Shown in pieces: positions 1-13,464 of a DNA stretch of 39,808 nt. The notes under the pieces are model-generated. The model had not been told where the DNA came from and ran no database searches. It saw only the letters and a list, made by a program, of their open reading frames with translations. This DNA comes from Acidimicrobiales bacterium (GTDB taxonomy: Bacteria > Actinomycetota > Acidimicrobiia > Acidimicrobiales > CADCSY01): positions 159,869 through 199,676 of the forward strand of contig JAUJNB010000002.1 of NCBI GenBank assembly GCA_030446545.1, given 5' to 3'. Each line of letters opens with the position of its first letter. Positions within the stretch are counted from its first letter, which is position 1. The position numbers and the translations under genes are program-made.

Positions 1-1
1 C

Positions 2-58
2 ACCCCAGTGCGCGCTGAACGAGTGGCGGCTGGACTCCGACGGATGATTTCCCTTTGA
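2..58 (+). CDS. possible 3' end of the gene upstream of dxr
   Basis: An open frame enters from the left edge and ends in TGA at 56-58, overlapping the TTG start of dxr as TTGA. This is the same tight overlap seen between many gene pairs in this window. In actinobacteria the gene before dxr is often cdsA, but only about 18 residues are visible and they cannot be identified. A second frame ends at 43-45 and is an equally possible tail. Confidence 0.3.
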   Translation, partial: TPVRAERVAAGLRRMISL

Positions 59-1205
59 GCACGAGTGTCGCCGTCCTGGGGTCGACGGGGTCGATCGGGA
101 CCCAGGCGCTCGATGTGCTGCGGGCCGAGCCTGGCCGCTACCACCTGGTCGCCCTGGGTGCCGCCTCGTCGGTGGAGCGGTTGGCGGCCCAGGCCGTCGA
201 GTTCCGCCCTCCGGTCGTGGCCTTGGCCGACGTCTCCCGGGCGGCCGAGCTGCGGGCGCTCGTGCCGGCGGGCACCGAGGTGGTGTCCGGGCCCGACGCC
301 CTCGCCTCCCTTGCCGTCGAGGCCGAGGTGGTCCTCAACGCCGTGGTCGGCTTCGCCGGTCTGCCGGTGACGCTGGCCGCCCTGTCGGCCGGGCGACGCC
401 TGGCCCTGGCCAACAAGGAGTCCCTCATCGCCGGGGGCCCGGTGGTGCAACGGGTGCGCACCACGCCGGGGGCGGAGATCATCCCCGTCGACTCCGAGCA
501 CTGCGCCGTGCACCAGTGCCTGCGGGCGGGCCGGGAGAGCGAGGTGGCCCGTCTGGTGCTCACGGCCAGTGGGGGACCGTTCCGGGGACGGTCGCCGGCC
601 GAGCTGGCCCGGGTCACCGTCGACGACGCTCTGGCCCACCCCACCTGGCGGATGGGGCCCAAGATCACCGTTGACTCGTCCACCCTGATGAACAAGGGGC
701 TGGAGGTCATCGAGGCCCACGAGCTCTTCGGCACCGGCTACGACCGCATCGACGTGGTGGTCCACCCCCAGTCCGTGGTCCACTCGATGGTGACCTTCGA
801 CGACGGGGCCACCCTCGCCCAGCTCTCCCTGCCCGACATGCGCCTGCCCATCGGCTACGCCCTGGCCTGGCCGCAGCGTTGCCACCAGGCCTTTGGTGCC
901 ATCGACTGGGCCGAGCTGAGCCGCCTCGACTTCGAGCGGCCCGATCTGGTCGCCTTTCCCTGCCTGGGCCTGGCCCGGGAGGCCGGGATGGCCGGCGGGT
1001 CGGCGCCGGCGTGGGCCAACGCCGCCAATGAGGTGGCGGTGGCCGCCTTCCTCGACGGACGCATCGGATGGTCCGGAATCGCCGCGGTGTTGAAATCGGC
1101 GATGTCCGAGCATGATGGGACCGAGATGGACAGCGCCGAGGCGGTGGTCGAGGTCGACCGCCGGGGCCGGGAGCTGGCCGGCCGGATCGTGGAGAGGAGC
1201 ACGGC

Positions 1206-1209
<4 letters not shown>
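55..1209 (+). CDS. dxr: 1-deoxy-D-xylulose 5-phosphate reductoisomerase
   Basis: DXR converts 1-deoxyxylulose 5-phosphate to 2-C-methylerythritol 4-phosphate with NADPH, the committed step of the MEP isoprenoid pathway in the cytoplasm. The 384-residue product is normal length. The NADPH-binding GSTGSIG is at residues 9-15, ALANKES near 117-123, the metal/substrate motif VDSEHC at 145-150, HPTWRMG at 195-201 and HPQSVVHSM at 237-245. The start is TTG, chosen because GSTGSIG sits at the expected distance from the N terminus. The stop overlaps the GTG start of rseP (GTGA), so the two are probably translationally coupled. ispG, a later step of the same pathway, lies two genes downstream. The frame is intact, unlike the next eight kilobases. 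Confidence 0.97.
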
Positions 1210-5202
<3,993 letters not shown>

Positions 5203-5292
5203 GCGGAGAAGGAGCCGGGGCTGGGTCGGCAGCGCAGGCGCGACCGATGGGCCCCCTCGGCCCGGCCCGCCACGCCTTGCCCTCCGGGGCTA

Positions 5293-5298
5293 TATACT
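5293..5298 (+). promoter_or_regulatory. candidate -10 element upstream of the rimP-nusA-infB operon
   Basis: TATACT lies in an unusually AT-rich patch of the 320-bp gap between proS and rimP. No good -35 hexamer is seen at 16-18 bp (TTGCCC at 5277-5282 is too close). If used, transcription would start near 5305, giving a leader of about 220 nt that contains the palindrome and tandem repeats described separately. Inference only. Confidence 0.35.
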
Positions 5299-5321
5299 CA
5301 AACCCGGACTTGTTGTACCTG

Positions 5322-5335
5322 CGGTCCGCGGACCG
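5322..5335. repeat. perfect 14-bp palindrome in the rimP leader
   Basis: CGGTCCGCGGACCG is its own reverse complement. It lies about 25 bp after the TATACT element and about 190 bp before rimP. It could be an operator or a small hairpin in the leader RNA; no U-tract follows, so a simple terminator is unlikely. Confidence 0.5.
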
Positions 5336-5360
5336 TCCCGGCGGGCTCTGCCCACGCCTT

Positions 5361-5445
5361 TGTTGTTTGCAGGAGTGCTGATCGCAGAGTGTTGTTTGCA
5401 GGGTGCTGATCGCAGGGTGCTGATCGCAGGGTGCTGATCGCAGGG
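5361..5445 (+). repeat. tandem repeats in the rimP leader
   Basis: The 14-mer TGCTGATCGCAGGG occurs three times head to tail without mismatch (5404-5417, 5418-5431, 5432-5445), with a diverged copy at 5376-5389. The first part is also a 28-29-bp duplication starting TGTTGTTTGCAGG at 5361 and 5390. Each unit carries GATC and a short CTG/CAG inverted element. The array ends about 77 bp before rimP. No open frame fits it. Confidence 0.85.
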
Positions 5446-5522
5446 TGCCCGTCGCCGGGAGTACTGGTGGCGGGCGGCAAGGACGTGGAGGGCACGAACG
5501 GCGCAAGCGGAGGAGGAAAGCG

Positions 5523-6029
5523 ATGGCGACCATGACCGAACGGGTGGAGCAGTTGGTCATCCCCGTGCTCGACTCCCGTGGCCTCCCACCTCTACGACGT
5601 GGAGCACGCCGGCTCGCTCCTGCGAATCCTGGTCGACCGACCCGGTGGGGTCGATCTCGACCTCCTCGCCCAGGTCACCCGCGAGCTCTCCTCGGCTCTC
5701 GACGCCGCCGACCCCCTCCCTGGGCGCTACACCCTGGAGGTGTCCAGCCCCGGGCTGGAGCGGCCTCTGCGCCGGCCCGAGCACTTCGATGCCGCCATCG
5801 GAGCGACCATCAGGTGAAGACCCGGCCCGGCACCGATGGCGAGCGCCGGGTGGAGGGGGTGTTGGTGGCCGCCGACGAGGACGGCGTCACCGTCGAGTCC
5901 GGCGGTGGGCGACGCCACGTCCACCATGTGGATATCGAACGGGCGTCCACGGTGTTCGACTTGGCGACCCGCCGGCCGCGCCCCTCGCCCAGCAGGGGCA
6001 GCAGCAGAGGAAAGGCAACGACAGGATGA
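5523..6029 (+). CDS. rimP: ribosome maturation factor RimP, frame-disrupted
   Basis: RimP binds the 30S subunit and helps its maturation. The start is ATG 5523, eight bases after a strong GGAGGAGG. The protein reads TERVEQLVIPVLDSRG, then LYDVEHAGSLLRILVDRPGG, ALDAADPLPGRYTLEVSSPGLERPL (the typical RimP signature) and VKTRPG...VEGVLVAADEDGVTVE. The frame breaks near 5585 (probably an extra C) and near 5815 (GGG reduced to GG). The C-terminal end is uncertain: the observed frame stops at 6029, but a shift near 5960 would carry it to TGA 6083-6085, overlapping the nusA ATG as ATGA. First gene of the rimP-nusA-ylxR-infB operon. Confidence 0.88.
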   Translation: MATMTERVEQLVIPVLDSRGLPPLRRGARRLAPANPGRPTRWGRSRPPRPGHPRALLGSRRRRPPPWALHPGGVQPRAGAASAPARALRCRHRSDHQVKTRPGTDGERRVEGVLVAADEDGVTVESGGGRRHVHHVDIERASTVFDLATRRPRPSPSRGSSRGKATTG

Positions 6030-6081
6030 CGCACGACCGGATGCACGGCGCGGTGAGGCACGCAACCAAGCGGCCGATGCC

Positions 6082-7458
6082 ATGACCACCAGCTTCGAGA
6101 TGATGGAGGCCCTCCAGGCCTTGGCCCTCGACAAGGGGATCACCGTCGACACCTTGCTCGACGCCCTGCCCAATGCCCTGGTGTCGGCCTACAAGCGCAT
6201 GCCCGGGGCGGCCGAGGCCTACGTCACCATCGACGCCGAGTCGTTCGAGATCCGGGTCTACGGCCAGGAGCTCGACGAGGACGGCAACGTGGCCCGGGAG
6301 TGGGACGACACCCCCGACGACTTCGGGCGCATCGCCGCCCAGACGGCCAAGCAGGTCATGACCCAACGCATCCGCGAAGCGGAACAGGACATGAAGTACG
6401 AGGAGTACGCCGAGCGAGGGGTGACATCGTCACCGGCATCATCAACAGACCGACAGCCGCTTCACCTTGCTCGACCTGGGCAAGGTGGAGGCGCTGCCCC
6501 CTGGCCGAGCAAGGTGCCCTACGAGCGACCCGAGCCCGGCAACCGGCTCAAGGCCTACATCGTCGAGGTGCGGCGCAACCCCCGCGGTCCTCAGATCGTG
6601 GTCAGCCGCACCCACCCTGGAAGCTCATCAAGCGGCTGTTCGAGCTCGAGGTCCCCGAGATCGCCGACGGCATCGTGGAGTTCAAGGCCGTGGCTCGCAG
6701 GCCCGGCCACCGGACCAAGATCGCAGTGTGGTCCAACGACCACAACGTCGACCCGGTGGGTGCCTGCGTGGGGGCCCGGGGAGCACGGGTGCGCATGGTC
6801 GTCAACGAGCTCCGGGGCGAGAAGATCGACATCGTGCCCTTCACCGACGACGTCCAGGAGTTCGTCATGAAGGCCCTCTCCCCGGCCAAGGTCAAGAGGT
6901 GCGCCTCGACGGCGAGACCGGCACGGCCGGGGTCATCGTGCCGACTACCAGCTGTCCCTGGCCATCGGCAAGGAGGGCCAGAACGCCCGCCTGGCTGCCC
7001 GGCTGACGGGATGGAGGTCGACATCAAGAGCGAGACCCAACTGGCGAGGAGGAAGCCGGCTACGAAGGGCGGAGTGGGCCGAGGGGGAGTGGGTCACCGA
7101 TCCCGGGTCCGGCGAGCTCATCTGGCGACCGGCTGAGGGTGGGCCGGCGGTCACGGCCGACGAGTGGCGCCAGGGTGGTGACGTGGTCGTGGGCCCCGAC
7201 GACGCTCTTGTGAGCTCCGAGGGCGCGCTCGTCGGGGCCGGAGGCGACGGGGCGCCCGTGGCGGGCGACGGGTCGACAGGAGCCGGCCAGTCCACCGGTG
7301 GCGAGTATCCCGCCGGCGAACCGGGAGGTGGTGGCGCCCACGGGCGGGGAACCTTCGGGTGGTCCGGCCGGGGCAGTGCCGGCGGAGGCCGTGCCCGAGC
7401 CGGTGACGGTGGCGTCGGCCGCCGCCGCCGCCGCCGCCGCCGAAGGCGACCTCGGTGA
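6082..7458 (+). CDS. nusA: transcription termination/antitermination factor NusA, frame-disrupted
   Basis: NusA binds RNA polymerase and nascent RNA and controls pausing, termination and antitermination. The N-terminal domain ([33 protein letters not shown] at the start) is in frame. The S1 and KH regions follow in shifting frames: [94 protein letters not shown]. About ten indels are inferred, near 6419, 6451, 6498, 6516, 6620, 6897, 6945, 7013, 7050 and 7070. An acidic segment and a Gly/Ala-rich tail end the protein. The stop is taken as TGA 7456-7458, but the tail frame between 7190 and 7460 is unsure because an Ala-rich frame there runs on into ylxR. The start ATG has only a weak ribosome site. 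Confidence 0.9.
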
Positions 7459-7850
7459 CGGGCCCGGCCGCGACGCCGCGGGTGGCGATCGTTGGGAGGG
7501 CCCCATAGGCCCGGTACGCACCTGCGTGGGTTGCCGTCGGCGAGCCCCCAGCGAGGAGCTGGCGCGTGTGATTCGGGGATCTGACGGCACACTGGAGGTC
7601 GGGCGCAAACCTCCCGGTCGGGGAGCGTGGCTGTGTACCGGCTCGGCGGCCTGCGTCGAGAAGGCAGTACGGCGAGATGCGTTCAGACGGGCACTACGGG
7701 GACCGGTCGAACCAGGAGCGGTCACCCGGTGCAGGCGACCCCCGACCCTGGCGACGGGGCCGGGGGACACGAGTTCCGCAGTGATGGGAGAGCATGCGAG
7801 GATGGATCGCCGACCAGGTCGGCGCGACGATGATGAAGGGGTTGAGGTAG
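7455..7850 (+). CDS. ylxR: YlxR family RNA-binding protein
   Basis: YlxR (DUF448) is a small nucleoid/RNA-binding protein that usually sits between nusA and infB, as here. The core at about 7510-7720 reads [12 protein letters not shown], then [39 protein letters not shown], matching the family pattern of CVGCR followed by GRGA(Y/W)LC. Both ends are uncertain. A GTG at 7455 overlaps the nusA stop (GTGA) but needs one indel to join the core. The core frame is open upstream into the NusA tail, so a NusA-YlxR fusion cannot be excluded. Downstream, a frame ending MMKGLR closes at TAG 7848-7850, just before infB, but again needs a shift after about 7720. Confidence 0.75.
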
Positions 7851-7854
7851 CACT

Positions 7855-10734
7855 TTGGCATCGAAGATCCGGGTCTATGAGCTCGGTCGTGAGCTCGGGC
7901 TCACCAACAAGGAGACACTCGACCTGTGCGAGGCGCTGGGGATCGGCGTGCGCAGCCACTCGTCGAGCATCGTCGACGCTGAGCCCAGGCCGACCGGGTC
8001 AGGCGCAAGGCCGACGCCGAGGGCCTGCGCCGCGATCCATCGTCGACAGGCTGAACCTCAGCCGGCGGCGCAACTCCGACGCCGCCCCCACTCGCAGCAC
8101 GCCCCCGACGCCGCTGCCCACGCCGAACGAGCCGGACGGGACGGATGGCGGGACCACCCCCTCCGGACCGGCCGTCACCTCCGGACCGGCCGTCACCTCC
8201 GAGCCGGTCGCTCCTGCCGCCCCCCTCCGGCCCCCCGCCCCCCCCCGCATCCGCCCCCGCCGTCGGTGCCCCCACCGCCCCTCCGCCGCCGGTGCCCCTC
8301 CCGCCCACGCCGAGCGAGGGCTCCCCACCGCCTGGTGACCAGTGGCAAGGCCAGTGAGCAACCCGACCTCGACCAGCCCCCGCTCCGACCGCTCAGCCGC
8401 CCCATCCCCGCCCCCTCCGCCCCGCCCGGCGGCGCCTCCTCCGCCCCTCGAGGCTCCGGCCCGGCCGGTTCCCGAGCGAGCGCCGGTGGCCGACCGGCCA
8501 TTGCCACCCCGAGTGGTCCCCGCAGCGCCCCCCCAGGGCATCCGGGCCCCGGGTGGACACGCCATCCCCCCCGCCCCCGGGTGGCCCCGCCTCGATCCGA
8601 CACGGGCAAGCCCATCCCGCCCCCGCCCCGTCCACGTCGGAAGTGGCCGCACCATCCCGCCGCCGCCCGGTGCCGGGGGCCGCCGCCCACCGCCCCGCAG
8701 CCCCGGTGCCCCGGCGAGCCGTCCCGCCCCCAGTCCCGGCAGCACCCGGCCCGAGCGCAACTTCGCCGGGCCCGGCGGTCGCCCCGGCGGCGGGGCCCGC
8801 CTCCCCCTTCGGCCCGGCCAGGTGCCTGGCGCCGGCGGTCGCCCCGGCGGTCGCCCGGGCGGCCCGCGCCGCCCCGGCGCGGCGGCCGTCGTCGTCGCAA
8901 CCGCGAGCTCCAGCCTCAGGGCATCGCTACCTACACGCCCCAGGACACCCCCATCCCTGAGGGCGAGGTGGTCATCGAGCGGGGAGCACGGCCAAGGACC
9001 TCGGTCCCAGGCTGAACCGGTCGGCGGCCGACGTGGTGCGCTTCCTGCTCCAGCAGGGAGATGATCACCGCCACCCAGACGCTGTCCGACGACATGATCG
9101 AGCTCTTCGCCGCCGATGTGGGGGCGGTGGTGCGCCTGGTCGATCCCGGCCAGGAGCAGGAAGTGGCCTGCAATACTCTTGGCGGTGCTCGACGAGGAGG
9201 ACGAGAACGAGGACGACCTGCGGCCCCGGCCTCCGGTCATCACCGTGCTTGGCCACGTCGACCACGGGCAAACCCTCCTGCTGGACCGCATCCGGTCGGC
9301 CAACGTGGCCGGCGACGAGGCCGGGGATCACCCAACACATCGGCGCCTACCAGGTGGAGAAGGACGGTAAGCGCCTCGCATTCATCGACACCCCGGTCAC
9401 GAGGCCTTCACCGCCATGCGGGCCCAGGCGCCGAGGCCACCGACATCGTGGTGCTGGTGGTGGCGGCCGACGACGGCGTGATGCCCACCACCCTCGAGGC
9501 CCTGGCCCACGCCAAGGCGGCCGAGGTGCCCATCGTGGTCGCCATCAACAAGGTTGACCGGGAGAACGCCGACCCGATCCGGGTCCGCCAGCAGCTCTCC
9601 GAGCAGGGCCTGGTGCCCGAGGCCTGGGGCGGCGACACGATCATGGTCGAGATCTCCGCCCTGCAGAACCTCGGCATCGACGACCTGCTCGACAACCTGC
9701 TGGTGGTGGCCGAGCTGGAGGATCTGCGGTCCAACCCCGAGGGTCGGGCCTACGGCGTGGTGCTGGAGGCCAAGCTCGACGTCGGCCGAGGGCCGGTGGC
9801 CACCGTGTTGGTCCAGCGAGGCCTGCTGAAGGTGGGCGACCCGATGGTGGCCGGTCCCGCCTGGGGACGGGTGCGGGCGCTCATCGACGACCGAGGCGAC
9901 CAGGTCAAAGAGGCCGGCCCCAGCGTGCCCGTGCAGGTGCTCGGGCTGTCGGAGGTGGCCGACGCCGGTGACGACTTCGTGGTCGCCCCCGATGACCGCA
10001 CCGCCCGGCGGGTGGGCGAGGCGCAGGGCCAGTACGCCCGCATCAAGAACATCGCCGCCGACTCCTCGGCCATCACCACCGGGGTCAAGCTCGAGGACAT
10101 CTTCGAGCAGATCCAAAGGGCGAGGCGGCCACCCCTCAACCTGGTGCTCAAGGCCGACGTCAACGGTTCGCTGGAAGCCCTGACCGACTCCCTGCGCAAG
10201 CTCGAGCGTGACGAGGTCAAGATCATCTTCGTGCACCGCGCCGTGGGGGGATCTCCGAGAACGACGTGCAGCTGGCGGCCACCACCGGGGCCACCATCAT
10301 CGGCTTCAACGTCCGGCCCGACCGCAAGGCGCGCGACCTGGCCGACACCGAGGACGTCGAGATCCGGACCTACGAGATCATCTACCAGGTCCTCGAGGAC
10401 GTGGGCAACGCCCTGGTCGGCCTGTTGGCCCCCCGAGTTCGAAGAGGTTGTCACCGGTGAGGCCGAGGTCCGGGAGGTCTTCCGGGTGCCCCGGGTAGGA
10501 GCGGTGGCCGGTTGCTACGTGCGCAGCAGGACCATCTCGCGCAACTCCGGCGTGCGCTTCTTGCGAGAGGGACCATCATCTGGAAGGGCACCGTCAACTC
10601 GCTGCGTCGGTTCAAAGACGACGTGCGCGGGGGGCCTCCGGCTTCGAGTGCGGCGTCGGCCTGTCCGACTTCCAGGACCTGAAGGCCGGGGACATCATCG
10701 AGACCTTCGCCCGCAGGAGATCCCCCGGTCCTAA
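7855..10734 (+). CDS. infB: translation initiation factor IF-2, frame-disrupted
   Basis: IF-2 is the GTPase that places initiator tRNA on the 30S subunit. The TTG start gives the IF2 N-terminal domain ([38 protein letters not shown]). A Pro/Ala/Gly/Arg-rich linker (about 8000-8900) follows; its frame cannot be resolved. Then come the IF2_N domain ([10 protein letters not shown]...[17 protein letters not shown]), GTPase G1 GHVDHG, G3 [14 protein letters not shown]4 NKVD and the C-terminal domains to FAQEIPRS. The stretch 9440-10110 is free of breaks. Indels are inferred near 7985, 8985, 9058, 9155, 9177, 9265, 9327, 9396, 9434, 10120, 10135, 10250, 10431, 10570, 10630 and 10712. The G1 lysine appears as Gln because of paired indels. 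TAA stop. Confidence 0.92.
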
Positions 10735-10757
10735 CCGCGAGGGGCCGATCCGGTACC

Positions 10758-11093
10758 TTGGCCGTCGTGCACGTGGCGGCGGTGGAGTTCGATCTGCACA
10801 TCCCGGAGTCGAGGTCACTGAAGGCCAAGCGGTCGGTGGTCAAGCCCATCGTGGAGGGCCTCCATCGGCGCTTTCGGGTGGCGGCGGCCGAGGTGGGACA
10901 CCACGAGCAGTGGCAGCGCACGACCGTGGGTGTCTCGGCGGTGGGGGCCACGGCCGGTCACGTGGGCGACGTCCTGGACGAGGTCGAGCGCTTCGTGTGG
11001 TCCCATCCCGAGGTGCAGGTCCTGTCGGCTTCGCGTCTGGCTCGACCCGGGTTTCGAAGACGATCAGCCGGAGGGTTCCGTGGCGGGGCGTAG
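10758..11093 (+). CDS. ylxP: YlxP/DUF503 family protein
   Basis: DUF503 proteins are about 90-100 residues and commonly lie between infB and rbfA in Gram-positive operons; a role in ribosome function is suspected. The sequence shows the family pattern: VEFDLHIPESRSLKAKRSVVKPIVEGLHRRF, then AEVGHHEQWQRTTVGV and DEVERFVWSHPEVQV. The start is TTG 10758. A two-base loss near 11033 (CGCGCG to CGCG) moves the expected tail (VWLDPGFEDDQPEG) into the rbfA frame. The gene then reads straight into rbfA unless one more base is missing, in which case it ends at TAG 11091-11093, overlapping rbfA by 14 bp. Confidence 0.82.
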   Translation: MAVVHVAAVEFDLHIPESRSLKAKRSVVKPIVEGLHRRFRVAAAEVGHHEQWQRTTVGVSAVGATAGHVGDVLDEVERFVWSHPEVQVLSASRLARPGFRRRSAGGFRGGA

Positions 11094-11547
11094 GCGAACC
11101 AGCCGCCGGAGCCCCGACGAGCCCGGGCGCTACCCGCGGGTGGCCCGGGTCAACGAGCTGTGCCGGGAGATCGTGGCCGACGAGCTGGAGCGCATCGACG
11201 ACGATCGCCTGGAGATGGTGACCATCACCCACGTCGAGGTGGTCCGCGACCTGAGCCACGCCACCGTCGACTTCTCCCGGTTGGGCCAGGACGAGGACGA
11301 TGCCGCCGAGGCCCTGGCCGAGCACCGGGTGCGGCTCCAGGGAGCCATCGCCCGCCAGGCCCGCCTGCGACGGACGCCCGAGCTCGCCTTCCGGCTCGAC
11401 CAGGCCATCCTCGCCGGCGCCCGCATCGAGCAGCTGCTCCGGGAGCACCCGCTGCCCAGGCCGGCCGACCCGGACCAGCCGGGTGGCCAGGGCGATGCCG
11501 CCGAGGTGGCCGAGCCCGGGGGCAAGCGTTCCGCCGACGAGGGCTGA
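11080..11547 (+). CDS. rbfA: 30S ribosome-binding factor RbfA
   Basis: RbfA binds the 30S subunit and supports late 16S rRNA maturation and cold growth. The 155-residue product has the family fold order: RYPRVARVNELCREIVADELERI at the start, the KH-like strand VTITHVEVVRDLSHATVDFS, then a helix-rich end with RLRRTPELAFRLDQAI and a hydrophilic tail. GTG 11080 is taken as start because it gives MAGRRRTSRR before the conserved region; the frame is also open into ylxP. No internal break is seen. truB follows after six bases. Confidence 0.92.
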   Translation: MAGRRRTSRRSPDEPGRYPRVARVNELCREIVADELERIDDDRLEMVTITHVEVVRDLSHATVDFSRLGQDEDDAAEALAEHRVRLQGAIARQARLRRTPELAFRLDQAILAGARIEQLLREHPLPRPADPDQPGGQGDAAEVAEPGGKRSADEG

Positions 11548-11553
11548 TCCCCC

Positions 11554-12459
11554 ATGGGGGCGAGCGGAGCCAGGGGACCCGACGGGGTGTGCGTGGTGGA
11601 CAAGGCGGCCGGCCCCACCTCCCACGACGTCGTGGCCGAAGCCCGCCGTCGCCTCGGAACCCGGCGGGTGGGCCACGCCGGCACCCTCGATCCGGACGCC
11701 ACCGGCGTGTTGGTGCTCGGGGTGGGGCGGGCCACCAGGCTCCTTCGGTACCTGACGATCCTGCCCAAGAGCTACCGGGGCGAGGTCGTGCTGGGGGTGG
11801 AGACCGACTCCCTCGACGCCTCGGGCCGGGTGGTGTCCCGCTGCGACATGACCGCAGTGACGTTGGCCGATGTTCGGGGAGCGGCGGCCAGCCTGGTCGG
11901 CGACCTCCAACAGGTCCCACCCATGGTCTCGGCGGTCAGGGTGGGCGGCCGGCGCCTCCACGAGCTGGCCCGGGCCGGGGTCGAGGTGCAACGGGCGGCC
12001 CGCCCGGTCACCGTGACCCGCTTCGACGTCACCGGCCTGGTCGGCCCCTCGGTCGCAGCCATCGAGGTCGACTGCTCGTCCGGTACCTACGTGCGGTCCC
12101 TGGCGGCCGACCTGGGCCGGTTACTGGGCGGCCACGCCCACCTGCGCAACCTGCGCAGGACGGCGGTGGGATCGTTCACCCTGGAGCGCTCACACCCGGT
12201 CGAGGATCTCCAGCTCCTCGCCCCTCTGGCGGCTGTCGCCCACCTGGCCCCGGTTGCGGTCGACGACGAGGTCGCCGCCCTGGTGGCCACGGGAACCCGC
12301 CTGGTACGTGCCGGCCAGTCGGCGCTCTTCGCCGGCGAGGGCCCGTGGGCCGTGACCGCGGCCAGCACGGGTGACCTCCTGGCCGTCTACCAGGCCAGCG
12401 GCGAGCGGGTTCATCCGGCGGTCGTTCTGGCCCGACCGGCGCCGGCCGCGCCGGGGTAG
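11554..12459 (+). CDS. truB: tRNA pseudouridine(55) synthase TruB
   Basis: TruB makes pseudouridine 55 in the T-loop of tRNAs. The catalytic motif HAGTLDPDATG is at residues 41-51, with Asp46 as the predicted nucleophile. It is followed by KSYRGEVVLGVETDSLDASG, QVPPMVSAVRVGGRRLHELAR and the late motif DCSSGTYVRSLAADLG. The product is 301 residues, the usual size, with a C-terminal PUA-like region. The ATG start lies six bases after the rbfA stop, so both are probably on one transcript. The frame is clean. Confidence 0.96.
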   Translation: MGASGARGPDGVCVVDKAAGPTSHDVVAEARRRLGTRRVGHAGTLDPDATGVLVLGVGRATRLLRYLTILPKSYRGEVVLGVETDSLDASGRVVSRCDMTAVTLADVRGAAASLVGDLQQVPPMVSAVRVGGRRLHELARAGVEVQRAARPVTVTRFDVTGLVGPSVAAIEVDCSSGTYVRSLAADLGRLLGGHAHLRNLRRTAVGSFTLERSHPVEDLQLLAPLAAVAHLAPVAVDDEVAALVATGTRLVRAGQSALFAGEGPWAVTAASTGDLLAVYQASGERVHPAVVLARPAPAAPG

Positions 12460-12468
12460 CGTCGGGCA

Positions 12469-13461
12469 GTGCAGGTGATCCGGGCGGAGGACGGCCGCCC
12501 CGCTGACGGAGGCGGGTTCGCCGTCACCATCGGCTTCTTCGACGGGGTCCACCGGGGCCACCGGGCCCTCATCGAGGCCACCCGCCGCCGGGCCGCCGAG
12601 TTGGGCGCCCCGACCGCGGTGGTGACCTTCGACCGCCACCCCGCCACCGTGGTCCGCCCGGACTCGGCGCCCCTGCTGCTCACCGATCTCGACCAGCGGT
12701 TGGAACGCCTGGCCGACGCCGGGGTCGATCTCACGCTCGTCCTGGCCTTCGACGACGCCCGGGCCCGAGAACAGGCCGAGGACTTCGTGCTCGAGGTGCT
12801 GGTGCAACGCTTGTCGGTCCGGGCCGTGGTGGTGGGCGCGGACTTCCACTTTGGTCACCGGCGACGGGGCAACGTGGAGCTGTTGCGCTCGTCGGGAGGT
12901 CGCCACGGCTTCACGGTCCACGGGCTGGCCCTGGCTGCCTGCGGCCCCGATGCCGTGGTGGTGTCCTCCACCGCCATCCGCTCGGCCCTGGCCGGCGGCG
13001 ACCTGGCCGCCGCCAACGCCATGCTCGGACGGCCCCACGAGGTCCGGGGCCTGGTGGTGGGCAACGACCAGCGGGGAGGCCGCCAGCTCGGGTACCCCAC
13101 CGCCAATGTGGCCGTGCCTCCGGAGATTCAACTACCCGCGGTCGGAATATACGCCGGCTGGTACGTGCGCCCCGACGGGGAGACGCTGCCGGCCGCCATC
13201 TCGCTCGGGTGGCGGCCGACCTTCGCCCGGTCCACCGACCGTCCGTTGCTCGAGGCCCACGTGCTCGACTTCGACGGCGACCTCTACGGGGAGGTGGGCG
13301 CCGTTCGCTTCGTCGCCCGCCTGCGCGACGAGGAGCGATTCGATTCGGTCGAGGCCCTGGTGACCCAGATCGGCCGGGACGTGGCCGCCGCCCGTGCGGT
13401 GCTGGCCGAGGCTCCCGGCCGGGGCCCGAGGGGCCAACCCCTGGCCCACAGGGGCGGGTGA
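12469..13461 (+). CDS. ribF: bifunctional riboflavin kinase/FAD synthetase
   Basis: RibF phosphorylates riboflavin to FMN and adenylates FMN to FAD. The N-terminal nucleotidyltransferase domain begins with IGFFDGVHRGH (residues 21-31, an HxGH-type site) and holds VVVGADFHFGHRRRGN and VSSTAIRSAL. The C-terminal kinase domain carries GRQLGYPTANV and the late segment LEAHVLDFDGDLYGE. Length is normal (330). The GTG start follows the truB stop by nine bases. The truB-ribF order is widespread in bacteria. Confidence 0.96.
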   Translation: MQVIRAEDGRPADGGGFAVTIGFFDGVHRGHRALIEATRRRAAELGAPTAVVTFDRHPATVVRPDSAPLLLTDLDQRLERLADAGVDLTLVLAFDDARAREQAEDFVLEVLVQRLSVRAVVVGADFHFGHRRRGNVELLRSSGGRHGFTVHGLALAACGPDAVVVSSTAIRSALAGGDLAAANAMLGRPHEVRGLVVGNDQRGGRQLGYPTANVAVPPEIQLPAVGIYAGWYVRPDGETLPAAISLGWRPTFARSTDRPLLEAHVLDFDGDLYGEVGAVRFVARLRDEERFDSVEALVTQIGRDVAAARAVLAEAPGRGPRGQPLAHRGG

Positions 13462-13464
13462 GGA

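Noticed and set aside
5361..5445. CRISPR array
   Set aside because: The units are 14 bp head-to-tail with no spacers, and there are no cas genes in the window.
7298..8338. A 346-residue NusA-tail/YlxR/IF-2 composite frame as one protein
   Set aside because: Only its YlxR core is recognisable; the ends read the Ala-rich NusA tail and the start of infB out of frame.
8000..8900. Separate proline-rich proteins in the middle of infB
   Set aside because: This is the low-complexity linker of IF-2; many frames stay open because of GC-rich composition and indels.
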